A stretch of 64,000 nt of DNA from Paracoccaceae bacterium. Its GTDB lineage: Bacteria > Pseudomonadota > Alphaproteobacteria > Rhodobacterales > Rhodobacteraceae. Within the stretch, counting starts at the first letter, position 1. Each line of letters opens with the position of its first letter. The notes below the pieces were generated by a model. That model was not told where the DNA came from. It worked only from the letters and a program-made list of their open reading frames with translations, and searched no databases. Below are positions 54,726 to 62,954 of this stretch, piece after piece. The position numbers and the translations under genes are program-made. The stretch spans positions 62,001 to 126,000 of the forward strand of contig JANSYP010000005.1 of assembly GCA_024742405.1 (NCBI GenBank), read 5' to 3'.

Positions 54726-55729
54726 TCCCGGGAAAAACCCTGTTCGGCGCCCTGCCGGACGGGCGTGAGGTACATCAGATCGTGCTGGCGGATGGCACGC
54801 TCTCGGTGGCGCTGTTGTCACTGGGGTGCATTTTACAGGATGTGCGGCTGGCCGGCGTGGCGCACAGTCTGACGATCGGCACGGACGACCTTGCCGCCTA
54901 TGCCGGACCCATGCGCAGTTGCGGATCGTTGATCGGCCCGGTGATCAACCGCATTTCCGGCGGCACGGCGGAGCTTGACGGCGAGCGCTTCGACTTCAAG
55001 CGCAATCAGGACGGTCAGCATACACGCCACAGCGGCGCGGCCGGAACGCATCGCCTCACCTGGGATGTGGCGGAGCTCGACGAGACCTCCGTAACCTTCG
55101 AGACCAGCTTGCGCGACGGTGAGGGCGGGTTCCCCGGCAACCGTGTCGTCGCCGCGCGCTTTCGCTTGACCGATCCCGGCGTGCTGGAAATGCGTGTGGC
55201 GGTCACAACCGACGCGCCGACCTGGGTGAACTTCGCGAATCACAGCTACTGGAACCTCGACGGCACGGAAACCTATGCGGGTCACCGGCTGCAGGTCGCC
55301 GCGGACCGCTACTGCGTGCCTGGCCCCGGCGATCTGGTCACGGGCGAGGTGCTGCCCGTCGATGGCACGCCCTTCGACTTTCGCGAGGGCCGCGTGCTCT
55401 CACCCGGTGACGATGCCAAACTCGATCTGAACCTCTGCCTGGCCGACCGGCGGCGCGATCTGACGAAGGTGCTGGAACTTGCGGGCGCGACCGGAATCAC
55501 GATGACGATCGAGACGACCGAACCGGGTCTGCAGCTCTATGATGCGAACGGATTCACTACGGGCGGTGCGGTGGGTCATGACGGGCGCAGCTACGCGTCC
55601 TACGCGGGCCTCGCAATCGAAGCACAGGCTTGGCCGGACGCGCCGAACCAGCGACGCTTTCCCTCGATCGTCCTACGGCCCGGTCGGGCCTACGAGCAGG
55701 TAACCCGTTGGTGTTTCTCACGGAACTGA
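54713..55729 (+). CDS. galM: Aldose 1-epimerase (galactose mutarotase)
   Basis: A 338-residue mutarotase interconverting alpha- and beta-galactose. The gene starts at GTG 54713, overlapping the GH42 end by 13 bases. Motifs: ALLSLGCILQDVRLAG, LIGPVINRISGGTAELDG, the catalytic His region FANHSYWNLDG, and the C-terminal ETTEPGLQLYDANGF with AIEAQAWPDAPN containing the catalytic Glu. It completes the operon, since the GH4 and GH42 enzymes release different anomers. No terminator is obvious in the short AT-rich gap after it. Confidence 0.92.
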   Translation: MGHLIPGKTLFGALPDGREVHQIVLADGTLSVALLSLGCILQDVRLAGVAHSLTIGTDDLAAYAGPMRSCGSLIGPVINRISGGTAELDGERFDFKRNQDGQHTRHSGAAGTHRLTWDVAELDETSVTFETSLRDGEGGFPGNRVVAARFRLTDPGVLEMRVAVTTDAPTWVNFANHSYWNLDGTETYAGHRLQVAADRYCVPGPGDLVTGEVLPVDGTPFDFREGRVLSPGDDAKLDLNLCLADRRRDLTKVLELAGATGITMTIETTEPGLQLYDANGFTTGGAVGHDGRSYASYAGLAIEAQAWPDAPNQRRFPSIVLRPGRAYEQVTRWCFSRN

Positions 55730-55766
55730 CCTTTTGAGCATCGGTAAAAAGAGACCAGGTGTTTGA

Positions 55767-56490
55767 ATGAACACGCAATGGCGACTTTAGGCTTTTTTCG
55801 TATCTAGCGGTGGCGGCGGCGGCTCCAAAGCGAGCGACCTATCCGAAAGGCGGATCATCGAAGAGGATAGCGACGGGTCTCTCAATTGCTGCCAATTCGA
55901 CCGTACAACCCGGAGCAATCTCTCTGTAAACGACAACCGGCAATTCATCGAGAACGGTTGCGTCGTCGGTGAACGCCTTGCGGCAGTCGACCCGCAACAA
56001 ACGACCTATGGCGTCTGGGATGAGCAGGTAAATGTGGGCGGCGCTCCGGCACTCCGAACGAGGGTGGCAAGCTTGGGCGCTATGACGTCGGCCGGAAATC
56101 TCCACGCCAGCGATGCAACCTATCGCGGCGCGTCAGTCGGGTTTTCCGCGATGGCGTGGCTGAAGGCTCCGCCGTCACCGCATCAGAGGGGCAAGTCGAC
56201 GCTACAAACGGGTGCAGGCAGGTTGCCATCGGAAGCAGGGGAACCGTTTCGAGGAATTTGACCTTGTGCGACCAGTGTGTGGATACATCCTGCGACTTCA
56301 CCGGAAGTGGGCAGGTCAATGGGTCGGGTTTTTTTGATGGACGTTTCGAACGACTTTCCAGGTTACGACCTGAGCGAAACCGACCAAGGCAACGTCTACG
56401 GTTCTACCGCAGAAGAAATCGGTGGGGGTGTTCAACATGTCGGGAACGGCAAACTCCGATTACTCCGGCGCGTTCGGCGGGGCACGCTGA
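55767..56490 (+). pseudogene. Broken Slam-dependent surface lipoprotein (TbpB-like barrel)
   Basis: ATG 55767 opens a frame with an in-frame TAG at codon 8. The frame then continues through a Gly-rich segment (SSGGGGGS, where a lipobox Cys would be expected) to NRQFIENGCVVGERLAAVDP, QTTYGVWDE and TYRGASVGF. The reading then changes frame (TASEGQVDATN, SGQVNGSGFFDG), changes again (GNVYGSTAEEIGG), and ends in a third frame with MSGTANSDYSGAFGGAR and TGA 56488-56490. These are hallmarks of TbpB-type beta-barrel lipoproteins. At least one stop and three frameshifts make it non-functional. Confidence 0.75.
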
Positions 56491-56524
56491 CCTCCGGCAA
56501 GAGCCGGCATGCAATCTGGACCGC

Positions 56525-57657
56525 ATGGGCCTTTCGCCGGTGAAAACACTCCCCAGGGCGGGGGACTGCGTTCTTGCCCTCGTGGTGGGCCATTCCGTGC
56601 TTGGCGGTCAAGGGTCACCGGCTCTCGGTCAAGCCCAAAGCGAATCGCAAGACGCGCGCGATATCGAGCCGCGTTTTCTCGCGGGACAGACCGTTCTCGA
56701 CGCCGGGCGGCCCGCGAAGGCGATCCCCACTTTCCAGAATGTTCTGGCACAGGACCCCAGCCTCATCTGGGTTCTCCCGGAACTTGCTCGCACCTTTTTC
56801 GTTGCCGAGATCTGGCAGCGGGCGCGGTCGGAGTTCTTTGCGGACTTGTCGGCGAACCTGCCAGACCTAGTGCTGCGGAACGTGCGTAGGTTCATCCGTG
56901 CCGTCGACTCGCGCTGAGGGTTCGAGTGGGATCTCAGCGTCGCGCTCGCCGAGATCGGCGAAATTGGACGCTTTCGCACCGACCCACTGAATCTTCGTTT
57001 CGGTGACACGCTCCTTCCGTTCACGCGCGATCGGTCCGGAGACACCGAGCTGGGGATCAAGGTTATCGGGGCCGCTCATCTCCACCACTGCGTCGCCAGC
57101 GTCGGCGAAGCGTCCGTAATCGCCTTCGGCGAGCTTTTCTTTCATCGATGCTGTCGAAGACAAAGCGTTCAGGGACAGCACCGTCTGGCTGCGTGGCGCC
57201 GTGCAGATCACGGCGCCGCGGACGACCTACTCGCTTTTCGCCGTGGTCGACCGTCGGGAGCTTCGCGATCACAGGTGGGAGTCGGCACGGGATCAGAGAC
57301 CGTGGCATCGTCGGCATCTCGACCTGCGGCGAAGTCCGGGAGGTGGAGGCCCGGTTCGAAGGCTACAACACCTACGGTCTGGTGTTCTTCGGCCGGTTCA
57401 ATGCGCGATACGGGATAGAAATCCCGCCCGAGATCTCCTGATCGCGCAGGGCGTTCACGGAAAGCAACCCGATCTTCTCCGAAGGCCCCGACGAAGATCG
57501 GTGGGGAGCGTCTTTGCGGATCGCGAAGTCTATCCTGTTCTGCGCAGGCGGCCTCTCGCCATTTGTGCAAGACGCGAATGAGTGCGTGGACGGCGGCATT
57601 ACGGCATTCAGCTATACCGAGACGGCCGTCCAGATCGGACTGAACCGGCAGTTGTGA
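56525..57657 (+). pseudogene. Broken Slam (surface lipoprotein assembly modifier, DUF560)
   Basis: From ATG 56525, a TPR-like segment (FLAGQTVLDAGRPAKAIPTF, ELARTFFVAEIWQRARSEFF) runs to an in-frame TGA at 56915-56917. The same frame continues past it with FEWDLSVALAEIGEIGRFRT and LNLRFGDTLLPFTRDR, the start of the outer-membrane barrel. Later barrel pieces are in other frames, ending with GGITAFSYTETAVQIGLN and TGA 57655-57657. Slam proteins move surface lipoproteins across the outer membrane; the adjacent broken lipoprotein gene is the expected client. The intact gene would be about 400-450 residues. Confidence 0.75.
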
Positions 57658-57669
57658 CCAGCGGGACGC

Positions 57670-58002
57670 CGACCGCGCGTGAAGCCGGTGGGTTGGACCC
57701 GTTGGGATGGATGAGACGCGGCTCGACGGCAAGAAACAGCAGCACCAGCAGCGTGAAACCCGACAGCCATGTGCCAAAGCAACTCCATCTGAACCGGATC
57801 AGGGTTTCGGGCATCCATTCCATCGCATGCATGCTCTGTGTGTCGCAGAACGCGCCCCTATGGACCCGTTGCACCTGACCGGACACCCTCCATGCAGATC
57901 CGGCGATGTGCGCGGACCCAGACGCGGCGGGAAGAAACGGAAAGCTGCGCCGGTCCAGGCAAGGTCGGTGATAACATCAACCCGGCCCGCGGCGATCTGC
58001 AC
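57670..58002 (-). pseudogene. puuD: Remnant of puuD (membrane-bound urate hydroxylase)
   Basis: On the minus strand after uraH, one frame has VDVITDLAWTGAAFRFF, close to the family's THVITAIAWIGASFxF helix. Another has MPETLIRFRWSCFGTWLSGF followed by TLLVLLF and EPRLIHPNGS, matching the PuuD N-terminal region (MPETLHWFKWEAY-type). About 100 codons remain of roughly 400; the rest, including the cytochrome c part, is missing at the border with the Slam remnant. It is a fragment with at least one frameshift. Confidence 0.65.
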
Positions 58003-58036
58003 CGAGGAGCCCGCGCAAGATCAAGTCCGGCGCGAC

Positions 58037-58387
58037 TCAGCTGCCGCGATAAGTCCCATATCCGAAGGGCGAGAGCAGCAGCGGCACGTGATAATGGCTG
58101 TCCGCATCCGAGATGCCGAACCGGATCGGCACGATGTCCAGAAAGAGCGGCGGATCGCCCGCCTGCCCTGTCGCGCGCAAATAGTCCCCGGCGTGGAAAT
58201 GAAGCTCATAGATGCCGGTCGCAAACGCTTCGCCGGGCAGGATCGGCGTGTCGGTGCGCCCGTCTCCATTTGTCACGGCCTCGGTCAGCTTTGCCCCGGC
58301 CGCATCGTGCAGCGTGATCCGAAGCCCCGCCGCGGGGCAGCCACGGGCGGTATCGAGCACATGGGTTGTCAGAAATCCGTTGGGCAT
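58037..58387 (-). CDS. uraH: 5-hydroxyisourate hydrolase
   Basis: A 116-residue transthyretin-like enzyme of the urate pathway that opens 5-hydroxyisourate to OHCU. It begins [20 protein letters not shown], with the catalytic His in THVLD. The centre has [15 protein letters not shown], then [20 protein letters not shown], ending in the family's signature C-terminal YRGS. The frame is fully open with normal length, so it is probably functional although its neighbours are decayed. The start at 58387 is preferred over 58456. It diverges from the puuE remnant. Confidence 0.92.
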   Translation of the reverse strand: MPNGFLTTHVLDTARGCPAAGLRITLHDAAGAKLTEAVTNGDGRTDTPILPGEAFATGIYELHFHAGDYLRATGQAGDPPLFLDIVPIRFGISDADSHYHVPLLLSPFGYGTYRGS

Positions 58388-58525
58388 GGCGTATCTCCCA
58401 ATACTGGCCAAAATGCTGGCGCATTCCGCAGATCGCCGCAATGGCTTTTGCACCAATGGCAGGGCTGGCTCGCATCGAGCAGGTGCTCTGCGATACGTCC
58501 GGACGGAGTTGAGCGAGCCGCCGAA

Positions 58526-58869
58526 ATGACAGCATCTCCGCCCCGGTATCCTCCTGATTTACATGGATATGGCACCGTACCGCCCGATCCGCACTGGCCG
58601 GGCGAGGCAAAGATCGCCGTGCAGTAGGTGATGAATTACGGGGAGGGCGGCGAGAACTGCTTCCTCCATGGAGACCCGGCCTCCGAGGCCTTCTTATCCG
58701 AGATCGTGAGCGCCGCCGCCTGGCCGGGCGCCCCGACAGGGCTCAAGCGCTGCGCCGGTTCCTCGAATACGCGCAGGGCCACGCCGGCGTCTGGTTCGCC
58801 CGCCGGGTCGATATTGCCGATCATTGGGCCGCTACGCATCCGCCCGTCGCCCGACCGCGTCCCAGCGAC
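58526..58869 (+). pseudogene. puuE: Internally deleted puuE (allantoinase) fused to uraD
   Basis: ATG 58526 opens a PuuE-like N-terminus (LHGYGTVPPDPHWPGEAKIA) that hits TAG at codon 34 (58625-58627). The same frame continues with NYGEGGENCFLHGDPASEAF and SEIVSAAAWPG. It then passes, near 58730-58747 and with a frame change, directly into the C-terminal linker ALRRFLEYAQGHAGVWFARR. The roughly 200 residues of the polysaccharide-deacetylase-like catalytic core are missing. The frame then runs into the intact OHCU decarboxylase. It cannot make allantoinase. Confidence 0.8.
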
Positions 58870-59361
58870 ATGTCCCGCGAGGCGTTCGTTGCAGCCTATG
58901 GCGGGATTTTCGAGCATTCGCCCTGGATCGCGGAACGCGCGTTTGAGCTGGAACTTGGCCCCGCCCACAACAGCGCCGCCGGACTGCACAATGCACTGGC
59001 ACGTGCCTTTCGCGGCGCAGCGGAAGACGCGCGTCTCGGCGTGCTGACCGCCCACCCGGATCTGGCCAGCAAGCTGGCCGAGGCGCAGCGCCTGACCGCC
59101 GAGAATGCGGAAGAGCAAAGCAGCGCAGGGCTCGACGCGCTGACTGATGCCGAGCGCGCCCGGTTCATCGAGTTCATCGCAGCCTATACCGCGCGCTTCG
59201 GATTTCCCTTCATCATCGCGGTGCGCGATCACGACAAGGCAGGCATCCTCTCCGCCTTTGAACGCCGCCTGACCCACGACCGCGACACCGAATTTCACGA
59301 GGCCTGCCGCCAAGTCGAACGCATCGCGCGCCTGCGTCTTGACGCGCTCCTCCCGGAGTAA
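58870..59361 (+). CDS. uraD: OHCU decarboxylase domain (UraD)
   Basis: A 163-residue all-helical enzyme converting OHCU to allantoin. The catalytic His lies in TAHPDLASKLAEA, the Glu region is AEEQSSAGLDALTDAE, and RFGFPFIIAVRDHDKAGIL is the conserved helix. In relatives it is the C-terminal half of a PuuE-UraD fusion; here the frame is continuous with the puuE remnant, and ATG 58870 lacks a ribosome site, so its translation is uncertain. A stop at 59359-59361 precedes the alc remnant by 3 bases. Confidence 0.85.
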   Translation: MSREAFVAAYGGIFEHSPWIAERAFELELGPAHNSAAGLHNALARAFRGAAEDARLGVLTAHPDLASKLAEAQRLTAENAEEQSSAGLDALTDAERARFIEFIAAYTARFGFPFIIAVRDHDKAGILSAFERRLTHDRDTEFHEACRQVERIARLRLDALLPE

Positions 59362-59364
59362 GCC

Positions 59365-60142
59365 ATGCCGACTATCGAGACCCTGAACCCCGACGTCCCG
59401 CTCTATGCCCGGACAGGCATCAATCTCGCCTCCGAAGGGCTGGGCGCACGCGCGGTGTCCTGCACCAACGAATTCTTCGCGCCGCTGGAACGCATGCTCC
59501 ATGACAGCGTGCCAGAGTTTTTTGCCGACCGGTTCGACGATCACGGCAATTGGATGGACGGCTGGCAGACCCAGCGGCGCCGCGACGGCGGGCACGACGA
59601 CGCGGTAGTCAAGCTGGCCGCCCCAAGGCTGCTTTTGGGCTGTAACGTGGATAAAGCCCAATTTACCGTAAACTACGCGCCGGGCGGCAAGATCGAAACA
59701 GTGTCGCTCCCCCTGACGAGGAAACCCGCTAGGTCCAGATCGTGCGACACAGAGCGCACGGCGGCAGTGCGCACCATTTCCCTAGCATGACAGTTTCCAG
59801 ACCTGAACCCATCCGCGGTTGCACATCTACCGCCGATGGCGGTGTGGCACGTCTGCCTGTTTTCGACGTGCCGGAGCTCTACGTGACCGCCGACGGCCAG
59901 GATATCGACCTTGCCACATTGCTCAACGGGAGCAATCCTGGCCCTTCCGACGCCAACCACAGCGACTACGCCCGACTTCAGGCAACGGGGCGCGGGATCG
60001 AATGGGCGATGACTGGGAGACCCTGTGGCGCCGCGCACCCGGTTATGAATGGATGATGATCGTCCTCGGCGCGCTCGGCTGTATCGACGGCGTCCTCGTC
60101 GACACAGCCCGTTTCAAGGGTCATTCCTCGGAACTCTGCTGA
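59365..60142 (+). pseudogene. alc: Decayed allantoicase
   Basis: ATG 59365 starts an allantoicase-like N-domain (INLASEGLGARAVSCTNEFF, WMDGWQTQRRRDGGHDDAVV) that runs off into unrelated codons after YAPGGKIETV. The second repeat follows about 100 bases later (STADGGVARLPVF, IDLATLLNGSNPG), then shifts frame to MGDDWETLWRRAPGYEWMMI and VLVDTARFKGHSSELC, ending at TGA 60140-60142. The C-terminal third is missing, as is the linker between repeats. It follows uraD by 3 bases, so it was once part of that operon. Confidence 0.75.
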
Positions 60143-60178
60143 GTCCAACCCGCTGATCTGCTCATTTTCGGCGACGGG

Positions 60179-60805
60179 CTAGCCGTCCCGACCCAATGGC
60201 ACTCGAAGGTTTGAGGCGTCTGTCATGACGTAGGTAATCCCATCAACAATCCTGCCATCTGGCAATTCTGAGCCAATAGGCATGCTGGAGAGCTTTTCGA
60301 AGCCAAGCTTTCTGATGAGTTGCGCAGTTGCCGTGTTTGGTGCGGCGTGGCCAACTGCGACGCGGCGTGCATCCAAAAAGCGAGAACGTATACCTGAGAA
60401 CGGCCGCCGTTCCCTCGGTCATATAGCCCAGCCGCGCAAATCTCGACCGCACCCAAAAAGGCAAGTCAGGATGCTCTTCTGTTCCAGTCTGGATCGAAGG
60501 GCTCAATTGATCCCACCAGCGTGTCGTCAGTACTCACGGCCAAGCACTGAAGTCGATCGCGAGCTTTGAACTGCGACAGGCTCCGACAGGCGACCACTTC
60601 CTGCCAATCGGAGGATGTTTCCTCGTCAAAGAGCGCATGCGGCCATGGAACCAGGGATGAAGAGCGTCCAGTTTTTGCCAATGGCTTCGGCCAAAGTGGT
60701 GCCATCGCCTTCACGGCAAGGCCGCATCAGCAGCCGATCCGTTTTGATCGGTAAAGGCAGCGAAACTTGCCAAAATTGTTCTGCCCCTGAATTCAACGTC
60801 GTCAT
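60179..60805 (-). pseudogene. Frameshifted GNAT acetyltransferase
   Basis: Starting at about 60805 on the minus strand, pieces in three frames add up to a RimJ-like GNAT: LPIKTDRLLMRPCREGDGTT, then DRLQCLAVSTDDTLVGSIEP, then DLPFWVRSRFARLGYMTEGT, then RVAVGHAAPNTATAQLIRKL with FEKLSSMPIGSELPDG. Several frameshifts separate them, so no complete enzyme can be made. It lies between the alc remnant and hemF. Confidence 0.7.
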
Positions 60806-60992
60806 GTCACCGCACACTCTCTGGCGACAAGTTGCCCAACCGCGGGTTTTTCGACGTTCTCTCGAACTCAAAGAAGGGTAGCAGCCATCTCTCCATTAAC
60901 CTGCGTACAGGCCCATGAATTCCCGCAGAACTCCCACTTCGATTGCGAGCCCATCGGCCAGACGCATTGCGCGTGGAACACGTCTTGAGCCT

Positions 60993-61883
60993 TCAGACCC
61001 ATTTCGCCAGAGGCGGCAGGCTCATGAGCACGGCATTGGCGTCGTGGCCAGTTTCCAGCCCGAATTTCGTGCCACGGTCATAGACCAGGTTGTATTCGGC
61101 ATAGAGCCCACGATGCACCAGTTGCGCGTCCTTGTCGTCTTCGGACCAGGGCGTGTCGCGGCGCTTTTCGGTGATGGGCACGAAGGCTGGCAGAAACGCC
61201 TCGCCCACTGCCTGGGTAAAGGCGAAATCCGCATCCCAGTCACCGGTGTTCAGATCGTCGTAGAAGATGCCTCCGACACCCCGGGCCCGGCCCCGATGAG
61301 GCACGAAAAAATACTCGTCCGCCCAAGCTTTGAACCGGTCGTAATAGTCCGCGTCATGGGGGGTGCAGGCCTCGCGCAGGACGTCGTGAAAGGCCTGCGT
61401 GTCTTCGGGATACTCGATGCAGGGGTTCAGGTCCGACCCGCCGCCGAACCACCAGGCCTGTGGGGTCCAGAACATCCGCGTGTTCATATGTACCGCGGGC
61501 GTGTGAGGGTTGCGCATATGGGCGACCAGACTGATGCCCGAGGCCCAGAACCGCGGATCCCCGGACAAATCGAGGTCGCGCCGGGCTGCCATGGCGCGTT
61601 GAGCACGCTCTTCCAGAACTCCGTAGACGGTCGAGACATTCACGCCGACCTTTTCGAACAGCCGCCCACCGCGCATCACCGACATCAACCCGCCGCCCGC
61701 GTCACCGCCATCGGCCGCCGCGCGGCGTGTCTCGGACACGTCGAACCGGCCCGCAGGCAGTTCCGCGAACGGGCCCGTGCGCGTTGTGTCCTCGAGCTCT
61801 TCGAAGGCGGCGACGATACGGTCGCGCAAGGTCCGGAACCATGCCGAAGCACGCGTCTTACGGTCGTCGAACTGCTCTGTCAT
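60993..61883 (-). CDS. hemF: Oxygen-dependent coproporphyrinogen III oxidase
   Basis: A 296-residue enzyme that decarboxylates two propionates of coproporphyrinogen III using oxygen. Conserved blocks include GGGLMSVMRGGRLFEKVGVN, the catalytic-site HMRNPHTPAVHMNTR with paired His, WWFGGGSDLNPCIEYPED and YAEYNLVYDRGTKFGLETG near the end. The start at 61883 has GAGGAGGA ten bases upstream; the longer frame to 62096 is discarded. It is monocistronic on this strand, opposite to a small lipoprotein gene. Confidence 0.95.
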   Translation of the reverse strand: MTEQFDDRKTRASAWFRTLRDRIVAAFEELEDTTRTGPFAELPAGRFDVSETRRAAADGGDAGGGLMSVMRGGRLFEKVGVNVSTVYGVLEERAQRAMAARRDLDLSGDPRFWASGISLVAHMRNPHTPAVHMNTRMFWTPQAWWFGGGSDLNPCIEYPEDTQAFHDVLREACTPHDADYYDRFKAWADEYFFVPHRGRARGVGGIFYDDLNTGDWDADFAFTQAVGEAFLPAFVPITEKRRDTPWSEDDKDAQLVHRGLYAEYNLVYDRGTKFGLETGHDANAVLMSLPPLAKWV

Positions 61884-61983
61884 GGGGTCCTCCTCGCCGG
61901 TATTGCGCTCTGGCATACCGTATCCGACAAGCGTCTGGAACACGTGATTTGCCAACGCGCAGGCGCGGGGATAGCGTCGCGAT

Positions 61984-62403
61984 ATGAATATCCTGAGCAA
62001 TTTCGGCGGAAGCCGCAGGGTCGCAGGTGCGTGCTTTTTTCTGCTGGTTCTGGCGGCCTGCAGCACCCCGCAAGAGCGCTGCGTGCGCGACGTCAACCGC
62101 GACTTGCAGACCGTGACCGGTCTGATCGCGGAGACCGAAGTGAACCTCGCGCGCGGCTACACTTACGAGACCGAAGTACAGAATGTGCGCGTGGGGGTCA
62201 CCGGATGTGTCGGCGGCGGGCGGTATTACCGGAGCGGGGTACGGTTCTGCGGGTCGACAGAGCCGCGGGCGGTTCAACGGGCTGTGCCCATCGACCCCCA
62301 GACCGAACAGCGCAAGCTCGCCGGGCTGAAGAAACGGCAGGCCGAATTGACCGAGCTTGCGGCGCGCGCCCAGGCCGTCTGCCTGGAGCGCTACCCGGCC
62401 TGA
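61984..62403 (+). CDS. Small lipoprotein of unknown function
   Basis: A 139-residue protein with a lipoprotein signal: basic start, hydrophobic ACFFLLVLAAC (lipobox LAAC, Cys at about 26) and a mature part with several Cys residues. It contains a C-terminal coiled-coil-like TEQRKLAGLKKRQAELTELA. The region around residues 70-90 is Gly/Arg rich with a Cys-Val-Gly-Gly-Gly stretch. The family is unnamed. It is divergent from hemF with a 100-base gap and precedes a convergent small gene. Confidence 0.75.
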   Translation: MNILSNFGGSRRVAGACFFLLVLAACSTPQERCVRDVNRDLQTVTGLIAETEVNLARGYTYETEVQNVRVGVTGCVGGGRYYRSGVRFCGSTEPRAVQRAVPIDPQTEQRKLAGLKKRQAELTELAARAQAVCLERYPA

Positions 62404-62447
62404 ACCGGACGCCGCCTCCCCAGATCGGCGCCCGGCTAGGTCGAAGG

Positions 62448-62708
62448 CTAGATCGGGACGTTGTTGAAGTACGCCTCGGCGATATCAGCCTCCAATTCCT
62501 CCAGAGCACGGCGCAAATCGGTCGGAACAGGGCGATGCGAAGCCTCTATCCCGCTGACGACATTGCGGACCGCATCGTGGAGAACTCGCGGATCGGTTTC
62601 TCCCTTGGCGAGAAGCGCTTCGAGACCGCGCGCTCTGTCATACGTATCGAGGTTTTGAATGATCATCTGTGCCGCCTTTTCAAGCTTTGGCGCGGTGTCC
62701 CGAAGCAA
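62448..62708 (-). CDS. Small helical protein of unknown function
   Basis: An 86-residue, acidic, helical protein: KLEKAAQMIIQNLDTYDRAR, RVLHDAVRNVVSGIEASHRP and LRRALEELEADIAEAYFNNV. No membrane segment or signal peptide. I do not recognise a family. It lies 30 bases after the YdcH-like gene on the same strand, ending a three-gene operon (unknown, YdcH-like, this). It converges with the lipoprotein gene. Confidence 0.6.
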   Translation of the reverse strand: MLRDTAPKLEKAAQMIIQNLDTYDRARGLEALLAKGETDPRVLHDAVRNVVSGIEASHRPVPTDLRRALEELEADIAEAYFNNVPI

Positions 62709-62738
62709 GGTCGCCGCGCGCGGGGGGATGAGTGAGGA

Positions 62739-62954
62739 TTAACCGGCTTTGCGATAGGGCACATGGTCCGCACCGAGCCGATGGATCTGCTCTTTCACAA
62801 CGAGCCGCTTTCGTTTGAGGGTTTGCAGCGCGGTCGTATCGGGCACCGGGCGGGACTGTTCGCTGCCGATCGCCGCTTCGAGCGCGGCGTGGCGCAGCAT
62901 GAGCGCGGCAAGGCGGCCGCCTGAGGTGTGGCTGCTGGCATCGTGACGCGTCAT
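62739..62954 (-). CDS. YdcH/DUF465 family protein
   Basis: A 71-residue helical hairpin protein. The pattern RLAALMLRHAALEAAIGSEQ, then SRPVPDTTALQTLKRKRLVV and KEQIHRL matches the DUF465/YdcH family, whose function is unknown. The start at 62954 was chosen because it overlaps the stop of the upstream gene (ATGA) and fits the family length. It is the middle gene of a three-gene minus-strand set. Confidence 0.75.
   Translation of the reverse strand: MTRHDASSHTSGGRLAALMLRHAALEAAIGSEQSRPVPDTTALQTLKRKRLVVKEQIHRLGADHVPYRKAG

Noticed and set aside
57707-58627. Plus-strand open frame of 306 codons over the puuD remnant and uraH
   Set aside because: It is antisense to uraH, whose sequence including the YRGS end is unmistakable; composition is shadow-like.
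55730-60992. Mobile element or phage remnant as the cause of the decayed island
   Set aside because: No transposase, integrase or terminal repeats seen; the remnants are ordinary metabolic and envelope genes.
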